Shown piece by piece: positions 31,873 through 39,975 of a stretch of 64,000 nt of DNA (positions within the stretch are counted from its first letter, which is position 1; every line of letters starts with the position of its first letter). The notes beneath the pieces were generated by a model that saw only the letters and a program-made list of their open reading frames with translations, was not told the DNA's origin and searched no databases. Source of the stretch: Alphaproteobacteria bacterium (GTDB lineage: Bacteria > Pseudomonadota > Alphaproteobacteria > Reyranellales > Reyranellaceae). Location: positions 310,001 to 374,000 of the forward strand of contig JAFKFL010000010.1 in the NCBI GenBank assembly GCA_017308235.1, given 5' to 3'. The position numbers were made by a program, and so were the translations under genes.

Positions 31873-32451
31873 ATGTCACGTACCATGAAGGCCGTGCTCG
31901 GCGTCTGGATCATTGTGCTGGTCGGCGCCGCGGGCTGGATCGGCTGGGACGCCTGGCGCGGCAACCAGCCGACAATCGGCGGTCCCTTCTCGCTGATCAA
32001 TCAGGACGGCCGTACCGTCACTGAGGCCGACCTCAAGGGCAAGCCGACGCTGCTCTACTTCGGCTACACCTTCTGTCCCGATGTCTGCCCGACCTCGCTG
32101 CTCCTGATGGAAACGGCCGCCGAGAAGCTTGGCGCCGACGGTCCGAAGAAGGTCAATCTGGTGTTCGTCACCATCGACCCCGAACGCGACACGCCCAAGC
32201 TGATCAAAGGCTATGTCACCAACTTCGGTCCCACCATCGAGGGCCTGACCGGCACCCCCGAGCAGGTCGCGGCCGCTGCCAAAGCCTATCGCGTCTACTA
32301 CCAGAAGGTGCCGGGCAAGGACGGCAGTCCTTACCTGATGGATCATTCCTCGATCGTCTACCTGCTCGACCAGCGCGGGCGCTTTGTCACCCATTTCACC
32401 GACCAGAGCAAAGCAGAGACGATTGCCTCTGCCGTGCAGCGGCTGCTTTGA
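31873..32451 (+). CDS. SCO1/SenC-family copper chaperone-like protein
   Basis: This 192-residue protein is anchored by one N-terminal helix (about residues 7-25), with a periplasmic thioredoxin fold. The copper site is complete: C68 and C72 in FCPDVC and H158 in MDHSS. SCO proteins load copper onto the CuA centre of cytochrome c oxidase or act as thiol reductants. No oxidase gene is nearby. The gene is divergent from the MESH1-like gene across 74 bases. ATG 31873 is chosen over in-frame codons from 31801 because it gives a compact membrane anchor; M5 (31885) is an alternative. Confidence 0.92.
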   Translation: MSRTMKAVLGVWIIVLVGAAGWIGWDAWRGNQPTIGGPFSLINQDGRTVTEADLKGKPTLLYFGYTFCPDVCPTSLLLMETAAEKLGADGPKKVNLVFVTIDPERDTPKLIKGYVTNFGPTIEGLTGTPEQVAAAAKAYRVYYQKVPGKDGSPYLMDHSSIVYLLDQRGRFVTHFTDQSKAETIASAVQRLL

Positions 32452-32494
32452 GTTCCCGCAGTTCCGCATAGATCGCTAACGCTGATCTCATGAA

Positions 32495-32526
32495 GAAGGC
32501 CCCGGCTTGTCACAGTCGGGGCCTTC
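32495..32526 (+). terminator. Rho-independent-type hairpin after the SCO gene
   Basis: A perfect 10-base stem (GAAGGCCCCG / CGGGGCCTTC) with a 12-base loop lies 43 bases after the SCO stop, followed by TCATTTC. The U tract is short. It may also serve the convergent gene that ends at 32554. Confidence 0.65.
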
Positions 32527-32553
32527 TCATTTCAAAGCTTTATTGCCCAGACC

Positions 32554-33093
32554 TTACTGGGTACGCGTCGGCACGCTCGTTCCGCCATTTCTCAGGGCCT
32601 GCTCTAGGACTGGAATGCCGGCTGCCGTATTGCCAGCAGCGCAATTCGCCATCGCTGTCGGCACCGCCGCGCCCGGGTTCTGGTGCTTGGGCGCCGTTTG
32701 CCGATAGGTTTTGCTCAACGCTGCGCAGTAGGCGGCATCGTCCAATGGAGCACTCGCCTGTCGAGGCTGCTCCGTACGATCGGGTGGAATGGGAATCCCC
32801 GCGCGCTGTAATGCCACTGTGAGGCCTGCGACGCCGGCAGCGAACTTGCCCTTGCGGCAATCCTCAAGTGCTACGTCCACATCCACTGAATGCATGTAGT
32901 TCACGCGGCCACTGTACTTCGAGTACGCGCCGTGAAGCTGATTGCATCGCGCCATATCCGCCTTTGGCGACGGTGTCTGGGCAATGCTCGGGCTCGCACT
33001 GCCAAGCACGATGAGAACACCGGAAAGCATTGCTGCCGAACGAAGGAACACTGGGCGCGAAGCAAGCGTTTTGATGGGAGCGTCGATGGCCAT
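32554..33093 (-). CDS. Secreted protein with duplicated two-Cys motif
   Basis: No named family is recognised. The 179-residue product has a signal peptide (hydrophobic core at about residues 18-36, cleavage after SIAQ). Its mature part holds two related units of about 55 residues: 49-104 (ARCNQLHG start, LEDCRKGKFAAGVAGLTVALQRAGIPIP end) and about 121-176 (AYCAALSK start, MANCAAGNTAAGIPVLEQALRNGGTSVP end). Each has two cysteines about 30 residues apart, followed by a Gly-Ala helix and a short Pro end, so one disulphide per unit is likely. Base composition is lower in GC than neighbouring metabolic genes. Probably periplasmic. Confidence 0.7.
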   Translation of the reverse strand: MAIDAPIKTLASRPVFLRSAAMLSGVLIVLGSASPSIAQTPSPKADMARCNQLHGAYSKYSGRVNYMHSVDVDVALEDCRKGKFAAGVAGLTVALQRAGIPIPPDRTEQPRQASAPLDDAAYCAALSKTYRQTAPKHQNPGAAVPTAMANCAAGNTAAGIPVLEQALRNGGTSVPTRTQ

Positions 33094-33353
33094 GGTCTAT
33101 ATCCCCGATTGAATGAGATATAGCACTTGGGGTGCGCGCCACTTCTTAGGAAGGGTCCGCGCGCCTTTCCGACGAACAAGAAGACCTTCGCACTTCATTA
33201 GAAAATTGCGTGATGTTACGCGCGATCCACCAATCATCCTCGCGGTTACCAAGTGAGTTCCTTCCGCGTACTTCACGCGTTACGTCACGGGAATGGCGAG
33301 CACAGGCGTGCTACGGTTGCCTTGGAAGGTCGTGCACTCACGAACTGGCGAGC

Positions 33354-33599
33354 ATGAAGCACACCGTCGCCCTTACTCTATTCGCCATCGTTAGCCTGGT
33401 GGGATGCTCCAACTGCGAGTCCTGCAAGCAAATGCCGGGCTGGGATGGTCGCTATGCCACTCACGACCGCGGCGCTAACAACCGTGAAGACCGGCGCGGC
33501 CAACCAGTCACGCCGTACGTCCCGCAGTGGCAAGGGCGTGGTGCCAACGTGCCGGCTTGGGGCTCCAAGCAAATAGATACGGCTCCAATAGACGGTTAG
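33354..33599 (+). CDS. Small Cys-rich lipoprotein
   Basis: This 81-residue lipoprotein has a signal peptide with lipobox LVGC (acylated C18), immediately followed by two more cysteines in SNCESC. The rest is hydrophilic and rich in Arg, Gly, Asn and Pro, without a recognised domain. ATG 33354 is chosen because it starts the signal peptide; in-frame codons from 33210 give no sensible N-terminus. The gene stands alone, convergent with the adenylate cyclase gene, in the lower-GC stretch. Function unknown. Confidence 0.6.
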   Translation: MKHTVALTLFAIVSLVGCSNCESCKQMPGWDGRYATHDRGANNREDRRGQPVTPYVPQWQGRGANVPAWGSKQIDTAPIDG

Positions 33600-33634
33600 C
33601 TGCGGTTTTGATGCCGACGCAGGCATCGCCGCGG

Positions 33635-35377
33635 TCAAATTTCCGTTCGCGCCGCACGGCCAGTGGTAACGGCAAATACCGGAACGGGCTGATCGAAGCC
33701 CTTCAATGTTCGAGGATCCAGTTCGATGAGAGGGATGCTCGAGCCAACGGCGCTCGCCGCGGCGCGGTCGATAAGGATTTCAGAATCTTCGGCGCTTGAA
33801 CATAAACGCGACGCCAGATTCACAGCATTGCCAATCGCCGTGTAGTGCAGCCGTCCTTGGGAGCCAATCCGCCCAACGGTGGCAAGCCCCATGGCGAGCC
33901 CCACACCGAAGCCAAGCCGATCATCCAGCGCGCGCCAACCTGCGAGAAGGCTTTGCATGCTCTTCTGCATGTCGCTTGCCATATTGACAGCACGAAGAGC
34001 GGGATCGACGCATGAGACCGGTGCGTTGACCAAAATCATCGCTCCGTCGCCATAAAAGTTGATCAGCGTCGCCCCATGATCACTTACGACGGTTTCGAGC
34101 GCATCATAGTATTCGCGTAATACCCGGATGACGGTTTCGGGTTCGGCACGAACCGAAAAAGCGGTGAAGCCACGCAGATCGCAGAATACGGCGACCACCT
34201 CGACGCGCCGACCATCCAGAACGCGATCATCCCCGCTGCGCTCAATGAGTTCGGCCACCTGGGGTGCAAGAAAACGCTTGAGCCGGTTTATGCGTTCCGA
34301 GCGCTCTTGGGAAACGGACAGCTCCGTGGCCATTTCGTTGAATCGAGTAGCCAGCCGCTCGAATTCATCGCTTGTTGCAAGGTTGATGCGGTGCTCGAAC
34401 TGGCCCGCGCCAATTTGGGCGACTCCGTCCTCCAGGACGCGTATGGGCCCAACCATGCGTTGGGTCATCCAATAGGCCAGTATTGCCGCGAGGGCCGCGC
34501 CGGCAATGAGCAGCACACCGGTTCGTCGAAGGGCGGTGTAGATCGGCCCGAACGCCTCGGCGAGAGGCTGGGTGACGATGACGCTCCAATCCAAGCCAGG
34601 GATGGGTGCCATCGCTGCCATCACCATGTTTCCCGCAATATCCTGGCCGGCAGCAGCCTGGCCGGATCGCGTGAGAATCGCGGCACGCAGGATTTGGAGC
34701 GGTTTCTGCGCGGCTTCATCGGCTTGCAGGACGAGGCCGATGTCGGGATGGGCAACGAGACGTCCCGGCCGATCGAGGACAAACGCCTCTCCCGTTCGTC
34801 CCACCCGAATACCCGACACGACCTCCCAGATGAACTTGAGGTTGACTTCGGCGACGGCTACGCCGGCAGCCGCGCGCGTGCCTGCGATTGCGATGGTCAT
34901 GAACGGTTCCGAACCGTCCTGGAAAGTAACAGGGCCAAACCAGGTTCGATCTGAAAGAGCTCCTCTCACCGCGGGCTTCGTCGAATGATCGTCACCGCCT
35001 TCGATCCTGTTCAGACCGATGCGCGACACGAACAAGCGTTCCTTTCCCTTGGCGTCAACCAGACTGAGGCTCTCGACGGCCGGGGCCTGGCGCAGCAGCC
35101 GCAACGCATCGAGCCGACGCCGGTCGCCGGGATTATCCGACCATGGCAACTGCACGGTCCAGGCCAACTGGTCGCGAATCCCATCAATGAAGTCGCCAAT
35201 CTTTTCTGCCGCCAATCGGGCTTCTGCATCGAGAACGTCATTCAGTCTGGCGCGCTGGTCGTGATAGCCGAACCACGCGTCGCTTCCGCCCGCGATCAAC
35301 AGAGGTATGACCGCCGCCGCAAACAGCGTGCTGAAATACCTTATGAACAGCGACGAGCGTGGGGCGGTATTGGACAT
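33635..35377 (-). CDS. Cache-HAMP class III adenylate/guanylate cyclase
   Basis: This 580-residue membrane signalling enzyme has TM1 at about residues 12-30, a periplasmic double-Cache-like sensor at 40-275, TM2 at about 285-303, HAMP at about 304-360 and a class III cyclase domain at about 390-565. The two metal-binding aspartates are present (D400 in FCDLRGFTAF, D444 in FYGDGAMILVN). The product, cAMP or cGMP, cannot be told by eye. It lies 33 bases or more downstream of a periplasmic binding-protein gene on the same strand. No ABC permease or ATPase is nearby, so the binding protein may feed ligand information to this sensor. Confidence 0.9.
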   Translation of the reverse strand: MSNTAPRSSLFIRYFSTLFAAAVIPLLIAGGSDAWFGYHDQRARLNDVLDAEARLAAEKIGDFIDGIRDQLAWTVQLPWSDNPGDRRRLDALRLLRQAPAVESLSLVDAKGKERLFVSRIGLNRIEGGDDHSTKPAVRGALSDRTWFGPVTFQDGSEPFMTIAIAGTRAAAGVAVAEVNLKFIWEVVSGIRVGRTGEAFVLDRPGRLVAHPDIGLVLQADEAAQKPLQILRAAILTRSGQAAAGQDIAGNMVMAAMAPIPGLDWSVIVTQPLAEAFGPIYTALRRTGVLLIAGAALAAILAYWMTQRMVGPIRVLEDGVAQIGAGQFEHRINLATSDEFERLATRFNEMATELSVSQERSERINRLKRFLAPQVAELIERSGDDRVLDGRRVEVVAVFCDLRGFTAFSVRAEPETVIRVLREYYDALETVVSDHGATLINFYGDGAMILVNAPVSCVDPALRAVNMASDMQKSMQSLLAGWRALDDRLGFGVGLAMGLATVGRIGSQGRLHYTAIGNAVNLASRLCSSAEDSEILIDRAAASAVGSSIPLIELDPRTLKGFDQPVPVFAVTTGRAARTEI

Positions 35378-35410
35378 CTTAGTGGCTCGCGCGACGACCG
35401 CTTTCGCGGA

Positions 35411-36448
35411 TCATTCAATGACCTGATCGGCGCTACTCAATAGCGAGGACGGAAAAGTTATGTTGAGGGCGCTGGCGGCATTGAGATTGATGAAGAGCTC
35501 GACTTTTGTGACTCGCTGCACGGGCAAGTTCGAGGGCTTCTCACCCTTGAGGATGCGTCCAGCGTAAACCCCTGTGTGATGGTGCGACTGATGGAAATCA
35601 CCACCGTAGCTCATCAGCCCGCCGGCAAGCGGGAAGTCGCGGGATTGGGTGATCGCGGGCACGCCACGACGGCTCGCGAGCGCGGCAAGTTGCCGACTGC
35701 GGTAGGTAAAATAAGGATCCGAGCTGAAGACGAGCCCGCCTGCCTGCGCTTCATGGACCGCCGCGAACATGCCCTCGAACTCAGGTTCGGTGCTGGCTTT
35801 CAGAACGACAAGGTTCAGTCCAAGGCTATCGGCGGCGACATGAAGGTTCTTCAATTGCGAGGCCGAAGTCGGGCTTGCCGGATTGATGGCCACGGCAAAC
35901 ACCTTCGTCCCGGGGCGCACCTCACGCATGAATTCCAGGCGCTTGCGCGAGACCTCCACGCTCAGGCTCGACACGCCAGTTAGATTGCCTCCCGGTCGGG
36001 ACAGGCTATCCACCACGCCGAGTGCGATGGGGTCGCCACCCATCTCGAAGACGATCGGAATTGTTGCCGTCGCCGATTTCGCCGCAAGCGCCACCTCGGC
36101 GCCGCCCGGCGCCACCATGACGGTGAGCTGACTGCTGGCTAAATCTTTCGCAAGCGACGGCAGCCGACTGTACTGACCTTGTGCCCATCGAAACTCGATC
36201 GCGACATTGCGCCCCTCGGCATAGCCGGACTGTCCGAGGCCATCGCGAAAGGCACCAAGGCGACTGCTGTAGCGTTCGGGGGATTCAGACCCAAGATATC
36301 CGATGACCGGCATAGCCTGAGCATGGGCGGGAATGATCGATGCCGCCGCGGCGCCGGTGAGCGCGATGAAACCACGCCGCTTCAATCCGTCTGTGGCTTC
36401 GGCAAAGGCACGGGGCACCCAAAGCAAGATGGTCTCCTCGGCCAACAT
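35411..36448 (-). CDS. Orphan ABC-type periplasmic substrate-binding protein
   Basis: This member of the ABC_sub_bind (TrpX-like) family has a twin-arginine-like signal (KRRGFIALTGAAAASIIPAHAQA) and then the mature core starting MPVIGYLGSESPERYSSRL. Typical core segments include GRNVAIEFRWAQG and IPIVFEMGGDPIALGVVDSLSRPGGNLTG. The start is uncertain. ATG 36448 is listed; a TTG at 36385 puts the Arg pair right at the N-terminus, and a GTG at 36544 gives a long extra leader. No transport partners are present. Family members bind amino acids such as Trp, Tyr or Phe, or other small organics. Its position just ahead of the cyclase gene suggests a sensory role. Confidence 0.85.
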   Translation of the reverse strand: MLAEETILLWVPRAFAEATDGLKRRGFIALTGAAAASIIPAHAQAMPVIGYLGSESPERYSSRLGAFRDGLGQSGYAEGRNVAIEFRWAQGQYSRLPSLAKDLASSQLTVMVAPGGAEVALAAKSATATIPIVFEMGGDPIALGVVDSLSRPGGNLTGVSSLSVEVSRKRLEFMREVRPGTKVFAVAINPASPTSASQLKNLHVAADSLGLNLVVLKASTEPEFEGMFAAVHEAQAGGLVFSSDPYFTYRSRQLAALASRRGVPAITQSRDFPLAGGLMSYGGDFHQSHHHTGVYAGRILKGEKPSNLPVQRVTKVELFINLNAASALNITFPSSLLSSADQVIE

Positions 36449-37128
36449 CTCCCATTTGGTCAACCGCAGTATATCTGCATATCCGCTGAGCCGCGAGCGG
36501 GCGGGCTTGGGCGCTCCTTCGTCCAACTGCGAGACGGTGACCACGCAGACCGTATCCTCGAAGTTTGGAGCTCAACCCTAACGTTGCCGATTAGGATTCG
36601 TGTTGAGCACTTTGAAAGTGGAAGGTCCTTGGATCGCAGAATCGACAAGCAGGCGATGTCTTGGTCGCGGCGTTCCAGTCTGTCTTTGGATGATGAGTTG
36701 CTCGCCGCGCCGCACTCGTCTGGCGCTCCGCGGGGGTTGTCTAGTCGTTCGATGACATCCGTTCCAGCGGCGCAGGATTTGGTCACCTTTTTGTTTGCTA
36801 TGCCCGTTCCAAGCTCACTTGAAACGGATCGAACTCCCGGCGCGGTGGCGACCGGAGCAGCGCATCCAGCAGGCTGATCGAGGCATGCCTTGTCTCGTCA
36901 TCGGGTTGGCGTCGTTTAAGCCGACGTTACGGTCAGATCGCTGATCGGAATTAACTCTATGCTGCATTGCCACAAAATAAGTACGGCAGGTCGGGTCTAA
37001 TCCAACTATATGATTGTTGCTCCTAGGTGTTCATGCGGCTGTCACTCTGACGCGCCGCAGCAAGCAAAGGCGGGTACCAATGCGGCTACATACGCACAAG
37101 TCTGCCGGCAATATCAAATAAAAACAAC
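36449..37128. other. Gene-free interval of about 680 bases
   Basis: No supported gene was found on either strand. Open frames here are short, overlap one another in different frames and lack family features. The sequence is lower in GC than most of the window, especially 36900-37128. It must contain the promoters of the divergent substrate-binding-protein and PHB-depolymerase genes, but no confident promoter or operator could be picked out. Confidence 0.6.
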
Positions 37129-38367
37129 ATGTTAGACACCAACGTGCTCTATTACGCCTACGAACTGAACCGCCACCTCGCGCAGCCGGTGCGGCTGTGG
37201 GCGAACACTGTCGGCCGGCTCTACTCGAGCCCCTACAATCCATGGGCCGACACCTGGTTCGGCAAGTCGGTGACGGCGAGCGCCGAGATCGTGGCGCGCC
37301 TCACCCAGGACTACGGCAAGCCCGCCTTCGGCCTCGCGACCACCCGGATCGGCGAGGAGACCGTCGCGGTCAACGAAGAGGTGCTGGTCCGCAAGCCGTT
37401 CTGCCAGCTCTTGCGCTTCCGCCGCGACACGACGCGACGCGATCCGAAGGTGCTGCTGGTGGCGCCCATGAGCGGGCACTTCGCGACCCTGTTGCGCGGC
37501 ACGGTCGAGGCGCTGCTGCCGGAGCACGACGTGCACATCACCGACTGGGTGGATGCGCGCGAGGTGCCGCTCTGCCAAGGCAATTTCGATCTCGACGACT
37601 ATATCGACTACATCATCGACTTCTGCCGCTATCTCGGCCCGGACGTGCATGTGATCGCCGTCTGCCAGCCGTCGGTGCCGGTGATGGCGGCGGCCTCGCT
37701 GATGGCGCAGGCCAAGGACCCGCGGCAGCCGCGCTCGCTCACGCTGATGGGCGGGCCGATCGACACGCGGCTCAGCCCGACCGTGCCGAACGATCTGGCG
37801 ATGCGCAATTCGATGATGTGGTTCCGGCAGAACGTGATCTCGACCGTGCCGTTCAACTACCCCGGCGCAATGCGGCGCGTCTATCCGGGCTTCGTCCAGC
37901 TCACGAGCTTCATCACCATGAACCTCGACCGGCACATCAATGCCCACATGCGCCAGTTCGAGCATCTGATCAAAGGCGCCGACGACAGCGCCGAAGGCCA
38001 TCGCACGTTCTACGACGAATATCTCGCCGTGATGGACCTCACCGCCGAGTTCTACCTGCAGACCATCCAGGTCGTGTTCAAGGAACACCAGTTGCCGCGC
38101 GGCGTCTGGGTGAGCCGCGACCGCAAGATCGATCCATCGGCGATCGAGACTGCGTTGATGACAGTCGAGGGCGAGCTCGACGACATCTCGGGCATTGGCC
38201 AGACCAAGGCGGCCCACGCCCTCACGCCGAACATTCCCGGTTCGCGCCATGTCCATTGGGAGCAGCCGCGCGTCGGACACTACGGCATCTTCAACGGCCG
38301 CAAGTGGCGCGAGCAGATCATGCCGCGCGTGCGCGAGTTCATCCGGAACAACGACGGGCAGCCGTAG
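37129..38367 (+). CDS. phaZ: Intracellular polyhydroxyalkanoate (PHB) depolymerase
   Basis: This 412-residue enzyme degrades stored PHB granules. It is of the intracellular, signal-peptide-free type with a cysteine nucleophile: C179 in VCQPSVP corresponds to C183 of Ralstonia PhaZ1 (from memory). The N-terminus (LYYAYELNRHLAQPVRLWAN) and the C-terminal PHVHWEQP-like segment with VGHYGIFNGRKWR, which holds the catalytic His, match this family. The gene stands alone and has no strong ribosome-binding site ahead of the ATG. It implies that the organism stores PHB. Confidence 0.93.
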   Translation: MLDTNVLYYAYELNRHLAQPVRLWANTVGRLYSSPYNPWADTWFGKSVTASAEIVARLTQDYGKPAFGLATTRIGEETVAVNEEVLVRKPFCQLLRFRRDTTRRDPKVLLVAPMSGHFATLLRGTVEALLPEHDVHITDWVDAREVPLCQGNFDLDDYIDYIIDFCRYLGPDVHVIAVCQPSVPVMAAASLMAQAKDPRQPRSLTLMGGPIDTRLSPTVPNDLAMRNSMMWFRQNVISTVPFNYPGAMRRVYPGFVQLTSFITMNLDRHINAHMRQFEHLIKGADDSAEGHRTFYDEYLAVMDLTAEFYLQTIQVVFKEHQLPRGVWVSRDRKIDPSAIETALMTVEGELDDISGIGQTKAAHALTPNIPGSRHVHWEQPRVGHYGIFNGRKWREQIMPRVREFIRNNDGQP

Positions 38368-38377
38368 CTTTCCCGTA

Positions 38378-39799
38378 TCAATTCCCGGTCATCACCGCTG
38401 AAGGCTCGGCTGGACCAAGCCCGAAGGTGAGCGCGGCCTGCAGGTCGATTGCGGCGAGATCGAAGTCTCGCCGCGCGTCGAGAGCCGCGGCATTTGCCGC
38501 GATCCGCGCGCGCTGGTCGGCCAGAACCCTGAAGTAGTCGACGCGCATGCTTTCGTTGGCGAGGACCGCCGAGCCGTAGCGCAATGCCATCTGCTGCGAC
38601 ACCACCTGGCGCAACGGCAGAAGGCGCTTCTCGTAGAAACGCGCGATGTCATAGGTGCTGCGATAGGCATCGGAAGCAATGCGGGCCTCCGACCGGGCAT
38701 TCACAGCTTTCGCGGCGAGCCGGTTGACCGCGCGCATATAAGTTTCGCGTGCCTTGCGTTCGCGCGCCTCGCCGGTGTCGAAGATCGGGATCTCCAGCTC
38801 GAGTGCCCCGCCGCCGCGCGTGATCGAGGTGTTGGAGGTGGTGAGCGGGTTGGCGTTCTCGTTGTTCACCAAACCGGCAAGCTGCAACATGGAGACGTAA
38901 CGAGTCGCCTGCGTGAGCCTGAGCGACTTGGCGAGCGCCACGACATCGTGGCGGGCCATCACCAGGTCGACGCGGCGATTGATTGCCTGGGTCTCGATAT
39001 CGGTCGTTGCGTCGGGCTCTCCCGGCAGGGGCGGCAAATCGTCGGGCAACTTGAAGTTCACGTCCCCGCCCCACAGGCCAAGGAGTCTCGTCAGGGTCTC
39101 GCGCTGGCGTCGCGCTGCCAGCCGCACCTGGCCGACACGCACGCTCAGCTCGGCATAGAAGGCCGCAATCTCCGCCTGATCGAGCTGGTCGCCGCCGCCT
39201 GCTTCGCCAAGCTTGGCGATCAGGCGCGCAGACTCGTCGGCGGTACGCCGTGCCTCGTCGAGGAAGCGGACCTGGCGCTCGGCCGCAATCGTGCGCACCC
39301 AGGCGCGGCGCACGTCGCCCGCCAGCGCCAGCGTCGTCTGCACCGCGCCGTGCTTGGCATGCTCGAAATGCTCGGCGGCGATCTTGCTGCGCTGAGGCAG
39401 CGTAACCAGGCTCAGGATGTCCTGGATCAAACGCAGCTCGAAGTCGGCGACACCCGTGCCACCGAAGTTCGCGAACGACAGCCTGGGATTGGGCGGCAGA
39501 CTTTGCTGCACATAGTCCGCCTCGGAGATGCCGAGATCGTTGTAGGCCGCCTGCAGATCGCGATTGCCAAGCAGCGCCACCTGCACTGCGGCGTCCGACG
39601 ACAGGGGCTCGGTCAACAATGCGGTCACCCGCTCACGCGCTTTCTGCGCCGCTTCGACGCTGTCGATCTTGACGGCTTGCGCGCCCGTTTCGCGCTTCAC
39701 GTCCTGCGCCACCTCGCCCATGCCGCCATCAGGTGAGAACGACGCGCAGCCGGCCAGGAGCACAGGGGCGACCAGGAAGAGAACGAAGCGAGCGCTCAT
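38378..39799 (-). CDS. Outer-membrane efflux lipoprotein of Cus-type system
   Basis: This 473-residue TolC-like channel has a signal peptide and lipobox LLAGC (acylated C18). OEP repeats are recognisable around residues 80-265 (VALLGNRDLQAAYNDLGISEADYVQQSLPPNPRLS) and 280-460. Its start overlaps the small lipoprotein gene by four bases (ATGA), placing it as the last gene of the Cus-type operon. Sequence style is nearer to CzcC/CusC-like metal channels than to OprM. Predicted role: outer-membrane exit for Cu(I)/Ag(I). Confidence 0.9.
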   Translation of the reverse strand: MSARFVLFLVAPVLLAGCASFSPDGGMGEVAQDVKRETGAQAVKIDSVEAAQKARERVTALLTEPLSSDAAVQVALLGNRDLQAAYNDLGISEADYVQQSLPPNPRLSFANFGGTGVADFELRLIQDILSLVTLPQRSKIAAEHFEHAKHGAVQTTLALAGDVRRAWVRTIAAERQVRFLDEARRTADESARLIAKLGEAGGGDQLDQAEIAAFYAELSVRVGQVRLAARRQRETLTRLLGLWGGDVNFKLPDDLPPLPGEPDATTDIETQAINRRVDLVMARHDVVALAKSLRLTQATRYVSMLQLAGLVNNENANPLTTSNTSITRGGGALELEIPIFDTGEARERKARETYMRAVNRLAAKAVNARSEARIASDAYRSTYDIARFYEKRLLPLRQVVSQQMALRYGSAVLANESMRVDYFRVLADQRARIAANAAALDARRDFDLAAIDLQAALTFGLGPAEPSAVMTGN

Positions 39800-39975
39800 G
39801 GCCTGTCTCCAATGCCGTGATTGACGGTGCCCGCCATGACCGGGCGATAGGGACGGTCAGCGGCGGGCGCCGTGGCATCGTCGGGATTGGGTGGAGCGGA
39901 TACCGCAGGCAGCGGCGCACTGTTGCTGCAGGCGGCGAGCAGCCCGACGAACAGGACGAGAAAAATGGTCCTCAC
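39796..39975 (-). CDS. Small lipoprotein embedded in the Cus-type operon
   Basis: This 59-residue product has a signal peptide and lipobox LLAAC (C16), then a Pro/Ala-rich tail with no further Cys or His pair. The GTG start at 39973-39975 overlaps the CusA stop (GTGA), and the stop overlaps the channel gene start (ATGA). These four-base overlaps at both ends make it very likely to be a true gene despite its size. It is the only gene between pump and channel, so it may be an accessory subunit of the efflux complex. No named family recognised. Confidence 0.75.
   Translation of the reverse strand: MRTIFLVLFVGLLAACSNSAPLPAVSAPPNPDDATAPAADRPYRPVMAGTVNHGIGDRP

Noticed and set aside
35411-36544. 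Extended N-terminus of the binding protein from a GTG at 36544
   Set aside because: It would put the Arg-Arg signal more than 50 residues into the protein; a later start is more natural, although an AGGA element precedes the GTG.
36179-36877. Plus-strand frame of 232 codons over the binding-protein N-terminus and gap
   Set aside because: Half of it is antisense to the binding-protein gene and the rest has no family features.
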